A stretch of DNA of 64,000 nt. Origin: Aquarana catesbeiana. Taxonomy: Eukaryota; Chordata; Amphibia; Anura; Ranidae. The notes beneath the pieces were generated by a model. That model saw only the letters and a list, made by a program, of their open reading frames with translations. It was not told where the DNA came from and searched no databases. A program made the translations under genes and the position numbers. The stretch is taken from the NCBI RefSeq assembly GCF_042186555.1, contig NC_133332.1, positions 205,498,609 to 205,562,608 on the forward strand, given 5' to 3'. Of this stretch, positions 51,793-62,104 are shown piece after piece (the stretch's first letter is position 1; each line of letters opens with the position of its first letter).

Positions 51793-52877
51793 TAGGGTTG
51801 TCCTGATACCACTTTTTTAGGACCGAGTACAAGTACCGATACTTTTTTTCAAGTACTCGCCGATACCGAATACCGATACTTTTTTTTAATGTCATGTGAC
51901 AGTGTTTTTTTGGTTTTTTTTTAACAGTGCTTTTTTTGGGTGGGGGGGGTGAACGGTGTATGTGTCTGTGTGTGTTGTTTTTTTTTAATTTACAATTTTT
52001 ATTTTTTACAATAATTTTTTTTTATTCTTTATTGCAATATGTGTTTTTTTTTTTTTTGTTTTTTTTTTAATCAGCCCTGTTGGGGGGCTTTGGTGAGATA
52101 TCAGGGGTCTTAACACCTCTGATATCTCCCCCTTGAGATAGAGAAAGAGACAGAGGATAGAGATTCCCCAGTCCCTTTCTCTGCAGCCTCAGCTGCACTG
52201 AGAATGAATGGAGAGAAGACAGCGGCTCCTCTCCATTCATAAACTGACACATCGTAATCACAGGAGATTACAATGTTTCAGTTATGTGAATGGACAGAGT
52301 CAGCTGACTCTGTCCATTCACAAAGGAAGGAGGAGGAGGACGGCGGAACGGAGGGGGACAGAGAAGGAGAGGGGAACGGAGGGGACAGCGGAGAGGCACA
52401 GCAGAATGGAGGGGACAGCGGAGGGGGACAGAAAAGGAGAGAGGAACAGAGGGGGACAGCGGAGAGGCACAGAGAAGGAGAGAGGAATGGAGGGGGACAG
52501 CGGAGAGGCACAGAGAAGGAGAGAGGAACGGAGGGGACAGCGGAGGGGGACAGAAAAAGAGAGGGGAACGGAGGGGACAGCGGAGGGGGACAGAAAAGGG
52601 GAGGGGAACGGAGGGGGACAGCGGAGGGGGACAGAGGAACGGAGGGGGCATGGAGGAGGATGCAGTGACAGTCAGCGGTGAGCGATCACCGCTGTATGTC
52701 ACTAAAGCAGCTGAAAGCCGCTGGGGGAGAATCTTGTAACGCCCCCACGCGCCGATCACAGCTGACTTCCAGGTATCGGGGGAAGCATCGGGAGCATTTG
52801 CCCGAGTACAAATACTTGGGCAAATGCTCGGTATCGGTGCCGATACCGATACTAGTATCGGTATCGGGACAACCCTA
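51793..52877. mobile_element. hAT-type MITE with TAGGGTTGTCCYGATACC TIRs (1,085 bp)
   Basis: The left end TAGGGTTGTCCTGATACC and the inverted right end TAGGGTTGTCCCGATACC differ at one base. The 8-bp duplication GCTGCACG is at 51785-51792 and 52878-52885. The interior has palindromic CGATACCGATAC-type subterminal repeats, a T-rich region, and a purine-rich minisatellite (52333-52660). No transposase. This TIR type is widespread in vertebrates. Confidence 0.92.
52333..52660. repeat. Purine-rich minisatellite (GGAACGGAGGGGACAGCGGAGG type)
   Basis: Degenerate tandem units of about 24-48 bp based on GGGACAGCGGAG and AGAAAAGGAGAGGGGAACGG inside the hAT MITE. The long open frames on both strands (52208-52996) are artefacts of the repeat. 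Confidence 0.88.
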
Positions 52878-52949
52878 GCTGCACGGATCGGCCCCTCCCC
52901 TCTCCACTGAACATGAGGAACGAGAGGAGATGTAGCTAGACTGCAGCCA

Positions 52950-53130
52950 AGACTCCGCTGGGGGCACTGATTTAAGAGGCACTCCGCTGGGGGCACTGAT
53001 TAAAGAGGCACTCCGCTGGGGACACCTGATGTAAGATGCACTCTGCTGGGGATACTGACCGCTGGGGACACCTGATGTAAAGAGACACAATCCGCTTGGG
53101 ACACCTGATGTAAGAGGCACTCCGCTGGGG
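52950..53130. repeat. Tandem repeat, CTCCGCTGGGGGCACTGATT unit (about 34 bp)
   Basis: Five or so imperfect units of CACTCCGCTGGGGRCACCTG plus ATGTAAGAGG. Confidence 0.82.
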
Positions 53131-53419
53131 ACATGATGTAAGAGCACACTTTCCAACAGTCCCAATTTTCCTGGGACAATCCTGATTTTGGGACCCTCAT
53201 CCCGATCGGAGCTCGCCCCGATTAATTTCCCGGGATTTTGCCTTTGTCCCAGGAAAATCGGGAACGTTTTAGGAAAAAACGACCAGGCGGTATACAAAAA
53301 GATGGTCTGCCATCATGAGGATTATTTTTCCTAGCCAATCAGCTTCTTCCCTCTCCACTGAACACACACACGAGAAAGTCTGGGAACTGCTGGGAACTGT
53401 AGCTGCCGTGCTGCTGGGG

Positions 53420-54030
53420 GACACAGATCGCTCTGTAAGGAGGGCTCAGCTACTACTGCCAGGAACACTGAAGTAAGGCGGGCTCTGTTGCTTGGGGACA
53501 CAGATCGCTCTGTAAGGAGGTCTCCGCTGCTGCCAGCTGCTGGGGACACTGAAGTAAGGGAGGCTCTGTTGCTGGGGGACACAGATCTGTAAGGAGGGCC
53601 CTGCTGCTGGGGAACACCAGATGTAAAGGAGGGCTAGGCTGCCAGGGACACCAGATGTAAAGGAGGGCTCCGCTGCTAGAGGACACCAGATGTAAAGGAG
53701 GGCTCCGCTGCTGGGGGAACCAGATGTAAAGGAGGGCTCCGCTGTTGGGGGACACCAGATGTAAAGGGGGCTCCGCTGCTGGGGACACCAGATGTAAAGA
53801 AGGGCTCTGCTGCTGGGGACACCAGATATAATGGAGGGCTCCACTGCTGGGGACACCAGATGTAAGGAGGGGCTCCGCTGCCAGGGACACAGATCTGTAA
53901 GGAGGGCCTCTGCTTCTGGGGGTACCTGATGTAAGGACAGACTCTGCTGGGGGCACCTGATGCAAGGACAGACTCTGCTGGGGGCACCTGATGCAAGGAC
54001 GGACTCTGCTGGGGGCGCCTGCATCTGGTG
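53420..54030. repeat. Minisatellite, about 34-bp unit GGGACACCAGATGTAAAGGA
   Basis: About 15 units of GGAGGGCTCCGCTGCTGGGG plus ACACCAGATGTAAA with small indels (30-48 bp). It is related to the unit at 52950-53130. The minus-strand frames here (53446-54068) repeat a YIWCP-like motif because the unit is translated in register. No gene is supported. Confidence 0.9.
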
Positions 54031-55329
54031 GCAGGCGACATAGCAGGTGACACGCTCAGGGGACCCACTGACTCTGGATTATGGTGAGTTGAATGTTTTC
54101 ATTCTATATTACAATGTAATAATAGTAATAATGTGCTTCAATCATCCTGACACCACAACAACCATGGTGCTGGGATGATTGAAGCTCTAACACCAGGTGT
54201 TTGGAGTATCTTTATCTGCTAATTTGTTAAACTCTGGAATTCACATTTCTATTGTGGTGTAGGATCTGGGCCTGCTGTCCCTCCATCCTTCTTTCCTTCC
54301 TTCTCTGTTAGTGTTACTGATCCTTATTATAATTTAAACAATGTTAATGATTTCTGGAGCGCTCCTCCATGTATAGACTTTAAGGGCTTATTTACACCAG
54401 AATGCAGTGCGGGAAACCCATGTTCCATGCTCGATTCCCACACCATGTTTGAAACGTACTGGTTGTGTGATCTGCTGCAGGTGCCAATGTAATCCTAATC
54501 ACATCCCAGATGCAAATGACAAATGCAGTGCGTTTACCTGCACTGGATCATATGGTACTGCAGTACTGTGTGATCCGGTTACAGTGCATTTTTAAAAGTA
54601 GTGTATGCACTACTCTTGGTACGCTCCAGTGCGATTTCAGGTCATTCAAATGAACGGTCTGAAAATCGTATTGCACTGAAGTGCGTTCCTGTAAGAGTTT
54701 ACTTACAGCTGTAAAAGAAATTGTACATTTTGTATATAACTATATTCTATTCTGTATGCTTTGCCTATGTATTGCACACTGGACCCATTGTGCACACTGC
54801 ACTAACAATGGTTTTGATTACATATTGGATTCCCTCAGGTCCAAACAGAATACTTTATATATGGCCAGACAGGGAAGATGGGATGTGCACTATGGCTGAC
54901 CATCTGATCACAGGTGCTAGAGAAAGTTGAGTACAGGATTACAATACAAGGGATGCAAGGGATATCAGAACAAAATAAGGAAAGTAGAATTTAAGGAAAT
55001 AAAACTTAAGCAAGGGACATTTTGAAGAGAGTTAAAGTGAGAGAATGATATGCATGTGTTGTGATCTAAGTGATTTTAACCACTTCCCGCTCACCATATA
55101 ACAGAATGACATGCACAAAGTGGTAAGTTATCCTCACTGGACTTCATATGACGTCGAGCAGGATAAGCCGGCGATCGGTGGTGTGGTGTATCACTCTGAC
55201 ACACCGCTGATCAGCAGACATAAATAGGACCCTCAGAGGCAAAGTAAAAACTTTTTGTTACTGTTAAAAAATAATAAAATGTTCACCGAGGCGTACAGCA
55301 GTCAATTGATGGTCATGCAGAGACTTGGA
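54031..55329. other. Unassigned, with short MITE remnants
   Basis: 54390-54690 is a TGCAGTGCGTTT/ATTGCACTGAAGTGCGTTCC palindromic remnant of a ranid-type MITE. 55079-55235 begins AACCACTTCCCGCTCACC, another ranid TTAA-repeat end. The remainder shows no family. No gene is supported. Confidence 0.45.
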
Positions 55330-55640
55330 TTAAAAAACTGACAGTACCTGTAGGCTGGATCTGCATAGATGACACAGGAACACAGGAGCACCGCTGGTGG
55401 GGGGCCCGTCCAGGACCGTAAGGCCAGGGGTCCGATGAAGGGGGAACCAAACTGCAGGCACAGGAACTGTTGGGGCCAGTATACAGCGGCCGCTCACACT
55501 GTGTACGAAGCCCGGAAGTGATGTCACAGCCTGGCGGATGTCAGCCAAGGGAATCCGAAGAGTATGGGCAAACCCTGCTGGGGCCAATTAGGAACTGCCG
55601 ATGCCAAGGGAGCAAAGAGAGTCACACATCGCCGACTGGA

Positions 55641-55690
55641 GACACTACATGTTTCGGGACACGCCCTTTCTTCAGGTGATTAGTAAGCTG
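55641..55690 (-). ncRNA. Hammerhead-ribozyme-like motif (PLE 4 leader)
   Basis: On the minus strand the core CTGAAGA (55675 to 55669) matches CUGANGA. It is followed by AA, a GGG/CCC stem II with loop CGTGT, then GAAA and the self-complementary ACATGT (55652 to 55647) as minimal stem III, with A at the expected cleavage position (55646). Stem I is short: CAC (55678-55676) with GTG (55645-55643), extendable by ACT/AGT across an internal loop. The conserved core is intact here, unlike at 50087, but stem I is weak. Confidence 0.5.
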
Positions 55691-55862
55691 AGTGTGAAGA
55701 TTAAATAGGGAAAATGACCCGGAAGTATAAGTGTGGGAGGGGGAGGAGCTAGCAGCCCCTGTCATTCATACGGCCCCACCCACCCGAGTGGACAGTAACA
55801 ATACCCAGTGCACAATACTTTATCAACAATTGCATATCTTAAAAATGTACTGTTGAAAAGTA

Positions 55863-55927
55863 ATAATAATAATAATAATCAAAATAAAAAAAAAACTAAA
55901 AACAACAATAATAATAATCCTAATAAT
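55863..55927. repeat. (TAA)n-like low-complexity A/T tract
   Basis: AATAATAATAATAATC and similar, with an A-run in between. Confidence 0.85.
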
Positions 55928-55987
55928 ACACATGCATAAAAAAATCTTTCAAATATATATGTGTATTTTGTATAATATACACACAAT

Positions 55988-56033
55988 CCCGGGCAGCACA
56001 GTGGTGTATTGGTTAGCACCCTCACCCAGCAGC
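55988..56033 (+). repeat. tRNA-derived SINE head fragment
   Basis: CCGGGCAGCACAGTGGTGTA then TTGGTTAGCACCCTCACCCA resembles the A-box-containing 5' head of a widespread vertebrate tRNA-derived SINE (GGTGTAGTGGTTAGCAC type). The body and tail are missing. Confidence 0.5.
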
Positions 56034-56275
56034 AAACGAGGGCCGCTCATCAACAGTCCAATCCCAAATGATAAGCACATCATCGATATACCCGCCATAA
56101 AGAATGAGATGCTTAGCATTGGGATTATTGTTCTAAATCGAAGAGTCCTCCCTAAAAACCCATCGTCAAATTCGCATAGCAGGGTGTGAAACTTGCACCT
56201 ATGGCTGTGCCTCTAGTCTGAGGACAGAACTTGTCGTGAAAGGAGAAATAGTTGTGTTCGAGGCAGTCCCCTCAA
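56034..56275 (-). pseudogene. Penelope-like RT fragment (motifs B and C)
   Basis: The minus strand reads KFCPQTRGTAIGASFTPCYA then NLTMGF (motif B). With a frame change comes GGYIDDVLIIWDWTVDE (motif C, DD intact). Stops and at least one frameshift lie between them. Only about 80 residues of the RT remain. Confidence 0.75.
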
Positions 56276-56276
56276 G

Positions 56277-56565
56277 TATGAACTGGGCCTCATGGGAATT
56301 GTACCATAAGTCTCGGGACAAGAAAAGATTGCGTATCAGGGTTGGTGAACACCGCAGGTTCATTAAAAAAGGTTTCAGAGAGCATAGTGTGCCCCGTCAT
56401 TTTGCTACTCATCATGGCATGAACTTTGAGGACCTGACTGTCCTAGCCATTGAATTCGTACCTTTGGGTGGCATGATGTCCAACCCAAAACCATGTGGAT
56501 ATATAAGCTCAATATTCTTTCTCCCAATGGGTTAAACGAGGAATTTGAAGTTCGTACAGTTATAT
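56277..56565 (+). pseudogene. Penelope-like GIY-YIG endonuclease C-terminus
   Basis: The plus strand reads LRIRVGEHRRFIKKG, then HSVPRHFATHHG and LTVLAIEFVP. After a frame change comes MWIYKLNILSPNGLNEEFEV, ending TAA at about 56565. These match the RxxEH, HxVxxHF and WIxxLxxxxPxGLN blocks of PLE endonucleases. The Tyr-rich GIY core is lost. Confidence 0.75.
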
Positions 56566-56689
56566 AATATACTTTAGCTGTTTTCATCCGTTTTTTGCAT
56601 TTTCTGCGATATAGACATTATCTGTGTATTTAAAATGTTCTATTATTATTTATTATCAATAAATAACCCATGCAGGTACAAGGAGAGTG

Positions 56690-57287
56690 CGCAGACTCCA
56701 GGCAGGTGGTGTCGTGGTGCCAATCAGTAACGCCTGTCAGTACCCTTCCAGATGCCAATCAGTGCCCATCAATAATGACTGTCAATACCTCGTCAGTGCC
56801 CATCTGTGCCACCTATTAGTGCCGCCTATCAGTGCCCATCAGTGCCACCTGTCAGTGCCCATCAGTGCTGCATATCAGTGCCGCCTATCAGTGTCCATCA
56901 ATTCTACATATTAGTGCCTCCTCATCAGTGCCCCCTTATCAGTGCCAACTCATCAGTGCCCATCAGTGTTGCCTCATTAGTGCCCATCAGTGCAGCTTCA
57001 TCAGTGCCCATCAGTGAAGACGAAAACTACATTTTATAACAGAAACTAAGAAAAAGTTTTATTTTTTTTCACAAATTATTTTTTTTTAGTTTGTTTAGCA
57101 AAAAATAAAAACCCCAGTGGTGATCAAATACCATCAAAAGAAAGCTCTATTTGTGGGAAGGAAATTATACAAATTTAGTTTGAGTACAGTGTTGCATGAC
57201 TGCGCAATTGTCATTTAAAGTGCGACAGCGCTGAAAGCTGAAAATTGTCCTGGGCAGGAAGGAGGGAAGTGCCCTGTATTGAAGTGG
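56690..57287 (-). repeat. Inverted ranid-type TTAA-ended repeat with internal tandem units
   Basis: The right end, inverted, reads TTAACCACTTCAATACAGGG and CTTCCTGCCCAGG as at 32851. The left part (56700-57015) is a degenerate tandem of CAGTGCCCATCAGTGCC units of about 18-20 bp. Open frames over that part are repeat artefacts. TTAA at 57288-57291. Confidence 0.75.
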
Positions 57288-57291
57288 TTAA

Positions 57292-57600
57292 AGAGATAAT
57301 CGTGTATGTGTGTGAATGGGTATTCTGGGGCTTTTAGTCCTACATCTTTTGCGTGTCCTGTTAGCTCTGTCCAGATGTTCCTCCCTTCCTTTCTCTTTCC
57401 CATGAAAAGGAATGTGCTGGGATGAGACATCAGTGATAAGACTAGCAATGACACCCATGATAAGACTACTTGTAATAACAACATGTGCCTAGTTAATTAA
57501 TCTGATAAACAATGTGATCACAATTATTTTGAATCTGTTTTCCAAACATGGTAAAATGAAGGTTACATTTAAAAGTACACATAGTTTAAAATAACACAAA
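57292..57600. other. No recognised feature
   Basis: About 310 bp of moderate complexity without family similarity or a convincing frame. Confidence 0.45.
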
Positions 57601-57604
57601 TTAA

Positions 57605-57812
57605 CCCCTTGGTACATGCGCCTCCTGGCACTTTAAGGGGTTTCAGATGCTGAGAGCTTTCTGTTAGCTGCTGGTAACTGTGACGGGATTGCGCAGGGCG
57701 TGCGTTCTTGGCACAGCTGTATTTACATTATGGTATGCAAATATGCGGCCGCTCGGCGTTAAGGCTCACCCACCTAAAGGCTGCATATTTGTATACTGTC
57801 GGCACTAGGAGG
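57605..57812. mobile_element. TTAA-flanked MITE with CCCCTTGGTAC/CCTCCTAGTGCC TIRs (208 bp)
   Basis: TTAA at 57601-57604 and 57813-57816. The ends CCCCTTGGTACATGC and inverted CCTCCTAGTGCCGAC are imperfect TIRs. An internal inverted pair TTATGGTATGCAAATATGC / GCATATTTGTATACTGTC indicates a fold-back structure. A ranid-type element. Confidence 0.72.
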
Positions 57813-57816
57813 TTAA

Positions 57817-58429
57817 ACATCCTTTGATACTGAAAACAGTGCATTCAAAAAAAGGAAGTTTAAATGTCCTCCTTTAGGGATATATATATGTAATATATAT
57901 ATGTAATTGGAATTTGGGTGTGATATTGAGATTTGCACTTGAGTATTAATTTCTGATATGATGTTCAATTTATTAATGGTATAGATGTATTTTATTTGGT
58001 TTAGACAACCTTTGGTTGGAAATAAAATGCAGGTTATTGGGAAAATTGGTAATATAGGGTTACTTTAGATGAAGATGAATGGGATACATAAAAACCTTTT
58101 CTTCAAAAATGAAATCTAAAGGTCTGATAATAACTTGATGTGCAGTCCATGATGTAAGAGTAATAAATAAAATTAAAATTTACCAGACCCATCACAGCAG
58201 ATCCACGCACTCTGTTAGGATAGATGCCACCTGTAGCCAGCTGTTTTATAGTTTTTGATCTGGCTGATGATTTTTCTGTTGGTAATATACAGATTTTTGG
58301 TATTTTTTTTAATTCCAAAGCAGAATGTATGGATTGTGAAATGGTGTGTGTCTTTTCCTTGTAAGTGCAGTGGTAAACTCAAGAAAACCGTGAATTTATG
58401 GACATCTATGCATGACCGCACGGTAGTAT
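57817..58429. other. AT-rich unassigned stretch
   Basis: No family or coding frame recognised. TATATATATGTAATATATAT low-complexity patch near 57881-57904. Confidence 0.45.
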
Positions 58430-58867
58430 TATAGATAGTTATACTTTATTGTCATTGTATACATACAACAAAATTTTTCCTGGTACTCTTTACAGCAGCA
58501 ATAAAACATTTCTCAACAAAACCACACATACATACTCCTAGCACATGCACACATATCTATTTAAATATATTACAACATAAAATGTTATATAAAAATAAAT
58601 AAAATAAAAGAAAATTAGAATTCTACATAAAATTCCTAAAACACTGTACCTAATGGGATTATGGACAATACGGCCCTAGGGAAAAAACTATGCTTTAAGC
58701 GATTAGTGTGCATTCTATATCTTTTCCCTGATGGCAATGGGACAAACACACTGTAACCTGGGTGGGTTGGATCAATACTAATAGCTTTTGCCCGCTTTTT
58801 TAATCGGCTGGCATATGCGGTGTCCAAATTCGGTAGCTCTGTTCCTATGATCCGCTGTGCTGTTTTC

Positions 58868-60222
58868 CTTGTCAAAAGAAGTTTATTGAGTATACAATGT
58901 TATAAAGATACATAAAGTAAGTTTACAAGGATCTATAAAATAAGCTCATTGTTTTACAGTAGGGTTTATATAGGTAAATATCATGAAATTTCAAATATTA
59001 AACATTGGGTTCACGTAAACCTAAATTAAAGATATATATCATTTCCTTAGTTACTTTTGTAGGTATTTAAATGATTTATACCTACTATACATATTGTTTA
59101 CAAGTAGAGTGTATATAGGTCAAATAAATTCTGATAATGAGCTTTAATCGTAAGGTGGAGAAAAGGAAAGAGAAAGAAGAAAAAGGGTTGAAAGGTAGAG
59201 GTATGGTCCACAAGGTTGTCCCGCTCGTCAGTTTATTCTTTTTTTTTTTCTCTTTGAAGCCTTAGAATGGGTGTCTCTGTAAGTCATTTAATCTGTTACC
59301 ATGGCAACAGGACAGAGTCATTGAAGTTTGACAGGAACTGTTGTTTTATCCAAGGATGCCAAAGTTTTTCAAATTTTGGAATTTGATTTTGATCGATGGC
59401 TGCCATCTTAGCATGGGACATTGTATTATTCATTCTGTGAATTGTTTCTGCTAGTACCAATGTAGGAGATTTCCATGCCTTGGCCACTGTTTGTTTTGCA
59501 GCCGTTATTAGTTGGATCATAAGTTTGAATTGAGAGAGTGTTAACCATTCCGGTTTTAGATTAAGTAAAGTTAAATATGGATCTGGTTGTATTATTTTTT
59601 TAAATATTTTAGATGCAATCACGAAGACTTCCTTCCAGAAGGTTTGGATTACTGGGCATGTCCACCATATGTGTAAATATGTGCCTATTTCTGGGCATCC
59701 TCGAAAACAAAGAGCTGAGGTATTAGGTGAATATTTTGCCACTCTAGCGGGTACAAGGTACCAGCGAGTTAGGACTTTATAATTTGTCTCCAGTGCTAAG
59801 ATGTTGGGTGAGGATGACTTATATGTGAGCCATATGTTAGACCAGTCCGTGTCTTCTAAAGTTCGTCCCAGGTCCTCCTCCCACCTCTGAACGTAAGAGG
59901 GTCTATTAAGATTTGCTACTCCATATAATTGATTATAAAGTGATGAAATTGTACCTTTAGCAAATGGATCTTTTGTACAGATTGATTCAAAAATTGATAA
60001 TTGGGATAATGGTGTATCCCCCTTTAGGAATGGTGCATAGAAATTTTTGATTTGGAGATATCTGAATATCTCAGAGTTTGGTAGATCATATTTTTCTCTA
60101 ATCGATGGGAATGAAAGGAATGATTTAGATGCTATGAAGTCATTTAGTGTCTGAATGCCTGATGTTGTCCAAGCTTTAAAAGAATTTGGGTAGATCCATG
60201 CCGGATAAAAGGCCAGATTTCT
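58868..60222 (-). mobile_element. L1-like LINE (L1 copy 6), 5'-truncated, second copy of the 29675 family
   Basis: Inverted relative to L1 copy 5 and nearly identical to it. The 3' terminus (minus) is CTTTTGACAAGG without poly(A). The duplication CGCTGTGCTGTTTTC lies at 58853-58867 and 60223-60237. It starts at RNLAFYPAW of ORF2, 1.36 kb long. The last C at 58867/60237 is shared by duplication and element, so the boundary has 1-bp uncertainty. Confidence 0.92.
59296..60222 (-). CDS. L1-like ORF2 C-terminal fragment, open
   Basis: An open minus frame to TAA at 59296-59298, with only a few residue differences from L1 copy 5 (for example Cys knuckle CFRGCPEIGTYLHIWWTC unchanged; TSGIQTLNDFIASKS against TSRIQTLNDFTASKS). 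It encodes only the last 308 or so residues. The open frame extends upstream into flanking LINE sequence by chance (to 60255), which is not part of the protein. No start codon of its own. Confidence 0.85.
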   Translation of the reverse strand, partial: RNLAFYPAWIYPNSFKAWTTSGIQTLNDFIASKSFLSFPSIREKYDLPNSEIFRYLQIKNFYAPFLKGDTPLSQLSIFESICTKDPFAKGTISSLYNQLYGVANLNRPSYVQRWEEDLGRTLEDTDWSNIWLTYKSSSPNILALETNYKVLTRWYLVPARVAKYSPNTSALCFRGCPEIGTYLHIWWTCPVIQTFWKEVFVIASKIFKKIIQPDPYLTLLNLKPEWLTLSQFKLMIQLITAAKQTVAKAWKSPTLVLAETIHRMNNTMSHAKMAAIDQNQIPKFEKLWHPWIKQQFLSNFNDSVLLPW

Positions 60223-61295
60223 CGCTGTGCTGTTTTCATCACACGAGACAGGCACTTCTTATCCTCCGCCCTGCAGCTTGCATACCACACTACAGCGCAG
60301 TGGAGAAGAATACTCTCAATGATACAATGATAGAAATTGACCAGAAGCCTTAAGGGCAATCCAGCCTGCTTCAGTCTCCAAAGATACTTTTTTTATTAGA
60401 AAAAAAGTAATTTGAGATCACGACAACTCCCTTGTAATATGCACTCCCAAAAATGTAATAGTGTCCACCCTTTCCACCTCCTCACCACCTATATAAACCG
60501 GGCAATGGTTGATCTTTCTTGATCTCCTATAATCCACTATTATTTCTTTAGTTTTTGCCGTATTGAGTATTAAATCATTTTCTCTATACCACTCAACCAA
60601 ATGTTGAATTTCCTGCCTATAAGCTGTCTCATCATTATCTTATATGAGTCCCACTAAAGTGGTGTCATCAGCAAACTTCACTATAGTGTTAGAAGCATGT
60701 ATGGGAGTACAGTCGTGCGTGAACAATGTAAACAAGGCCAGACTTAGCACATATCCCTGTGATACCCCTGTATTCAAAATAATAGCATTAGACATCTGAT
60801 CTCCTATTCTCACCATTTGTGGCCTGTTTGTTAGAAAATCCATAATCCATGAGTGCAGCAATGGACATAGGCCCAAAGCTTTTAACTTTTCCACTCATTT
60901 GTCAGGAACTACCGTGTTAAATGCAGAGCTAAAATCAATGAATAACATCCTAACATATGTGTTTGGGTGCTCAAGATGTGTCAAGGCAGCATGCAATGCA
61001 ATAGCAATTGCATTGCACGATAGGCAAACTGATACTTATCCAGATCAACAGGAATGCTTGCATTAAGATGTGATAATACGAGCCTCTCAAAACATTTCAT
61101 GATCATAGGAGTTAGGGCAACTGGGCAATAATCATTTAAGCATGATACCGCAGATTTTTTAGATATTGGGACAATAGTAGTAGATTTAAAACAAGAAGGT
61201 ACTGCAGCCTGCTTTAATGACATTAAAAATATCAGTAAAAACACCTGCTAACTGGTCTGTACATCCCCTCAGTATACGGCCTGACACCCCATATT

Positions 61296-62099
61296 ATAAT
61301 ATATTATGTTGTGACATCTGGAAAATAATGCAAAACAGAAAATAAGGACTTGTGTCATCTTGATAAAACTAACAACAGAGCCAGCAAAGAGAAATTATAT
61401 TGCCAGGAAAAGGTTGTCTTTTTAAAATCTAAAACTGGAGTTCTTACACAAAGAGCATGATAGAAAAAAAAAGCCATTGAGTTATATTTCATATAAGCTG
61501 GACCCAGTAACGAAGGTTTCACCCAGCTATAGCAGAGCAGTAGTTGTATACATGGTGATACTAGACAAAGTTACAGACATTATTTTGGTCAATTATTTAA
61601 CTTTAATGGTCCCCCATTCTGTGCAGCAAATATTGCAAAGAGTCAAACTAAATATTTGTCCGAAGAAATGTTTACAAACTATGAATTTGTATTGTTGATT
61701 ATGTACAAATCTAACAAAAAAAAGTTGTACCATTGAACCCAGACACCTTATTGCCTGTATTGGAGGAGGCTGGAGACCATGAAAACAAACAATGTGTTAA
61801 ATTGATAATGTAGGAATCAACTGCTGCGAGCCCAGTGCAGGACACACTCCTTCAGCCCACGTTTACATTGGGCTGATTTGGCATGTGATTTGACATTAAT
61901 TAGGTTTTAAGTTTGGATTGCAGATAAACTTCTCAAAAAAACACTATAAACCACAGTATATAAAATTGTGATAACAACAGTGCAGCGTGATTATACAACG
62001 AATTGCATGTACAATATATCTCCGTGAAGGAAAGATATATTAGCGGCATAGTTAGTGGCATATTATAATTTGCAGCATAGACTCCATTACCTCGAGGGC
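61296..62099. other. No recognised feature
   Basis: 800 bp of AT-rich, moderate-complexity sequence between a LINE and a PLE. Short open frames without family similarity. Confidence 0.45.
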
Positions 62100-62104
62100 T
62101 GGCA

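Larger units (their letters stand above)
51484..53420. repeat. Composite non-autonomous repeat with CCAACAGTCCYGATTTTCC ends, split by a hAT MITE
   Basis: Two related modules begin GCCAACAGTCCTGATTTTCC (about 51496) and TCCAACAGTCCCAATTTTCC (about 53150), each followed by GGGACAATCC and TCCCGATCGGAG. Between them lie a hAT MITE (51793-52877) and a short tandem repeat (52950-53130). No protein frame. It looks like two copies, or a tandem, of the same DNA-transposon-derived family. Confidence 0.6.
55330..56600. mobile_element. Penelope-like fragments in opposite orientation (PLE 4)
   Basis: A minus-strand leader with a hammerhead-like motif (55330-55760), an A/T-rich TAA-repeat patch (55863-55927), a short tRNA-like SINE head (55988-56033), a minus-strand RT piece (56034-56275) and a plus-strand GIY-YIG C-terminus (56280-56565). 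All protein parts are Penelope-like, but the two coding pieces point in opposite directions. The arrangement recalls the inverted dimer at 40934-51045, though it is heavily decayed. Confidence 0.65.
58430..61295 (-). mobile_element. Jockey-superfamily LINE (L2/Rex1-like), minus, split by L1 copy 6
   Basis: RT and C-terminal blocks run from 61295 down to about 58630, with the 3' UTR TACAATGACAATAAAGTATA type end at about 58440-58470. L1 copy 6 (58868-60222) interrupts the ORF with a 14-15-bp duplication CGCTGTGCTGTTTTC. On excision the C-terminus reads VMKTAQRIIGTELPN without a break. The 5' part of the element is missing. Confidence 0.82.
58630..61295 (-). pseudogene. Jockey-superfamily ORF2 (RT + C-terminus), frameshifted and interrupted
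   Basis: Minus-strand blocks in order are GRILRGCTDQLAGVFTDIFN, FKSTTIVPISKKSAV, NDYCPVALTPMIMKCFERLV, DLDKYQFAYR, LLHSWIMDFLTNRPQMVRIG, TGVSQGYVLSLALFTL (motif B) and IVKFADDTTLVGLI (motif C, DD intact). MVEWYRENDLILNTAKTKEI, FLGVHITRELS and LLVNFYHCIIESILLHCAVV follow. After the L1 come the IIGTELPNLDTAYASRLKKR and PLPSGKRYRMHTNRLKHSFF blocks and a stop at about 58636. At least four frame changes. This C-terminal HPGYSVF/LPSGKRYR signature belongs to L2/Rex1-like LINEs. Confidence 0.84.

Noticed and set aside
52208..52996. Several overlapping open frames up to 242 codons
   Set aside because: They lie in the purine-rich minisatellite of a hAT MITE. Low complexity explains them.
53446..54068. 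Minus-strand repetitive frames with a YIWCP-like motif
   Set aside because: Translation of a 34-bp minisatellite with indels. Frames drift and no protein family fits.
55988..56033. Functional tRNA gene
   Set aside because: Only an A-box-like head is present. There is no B box, no acceptor stem pairing and no cloverleaf.
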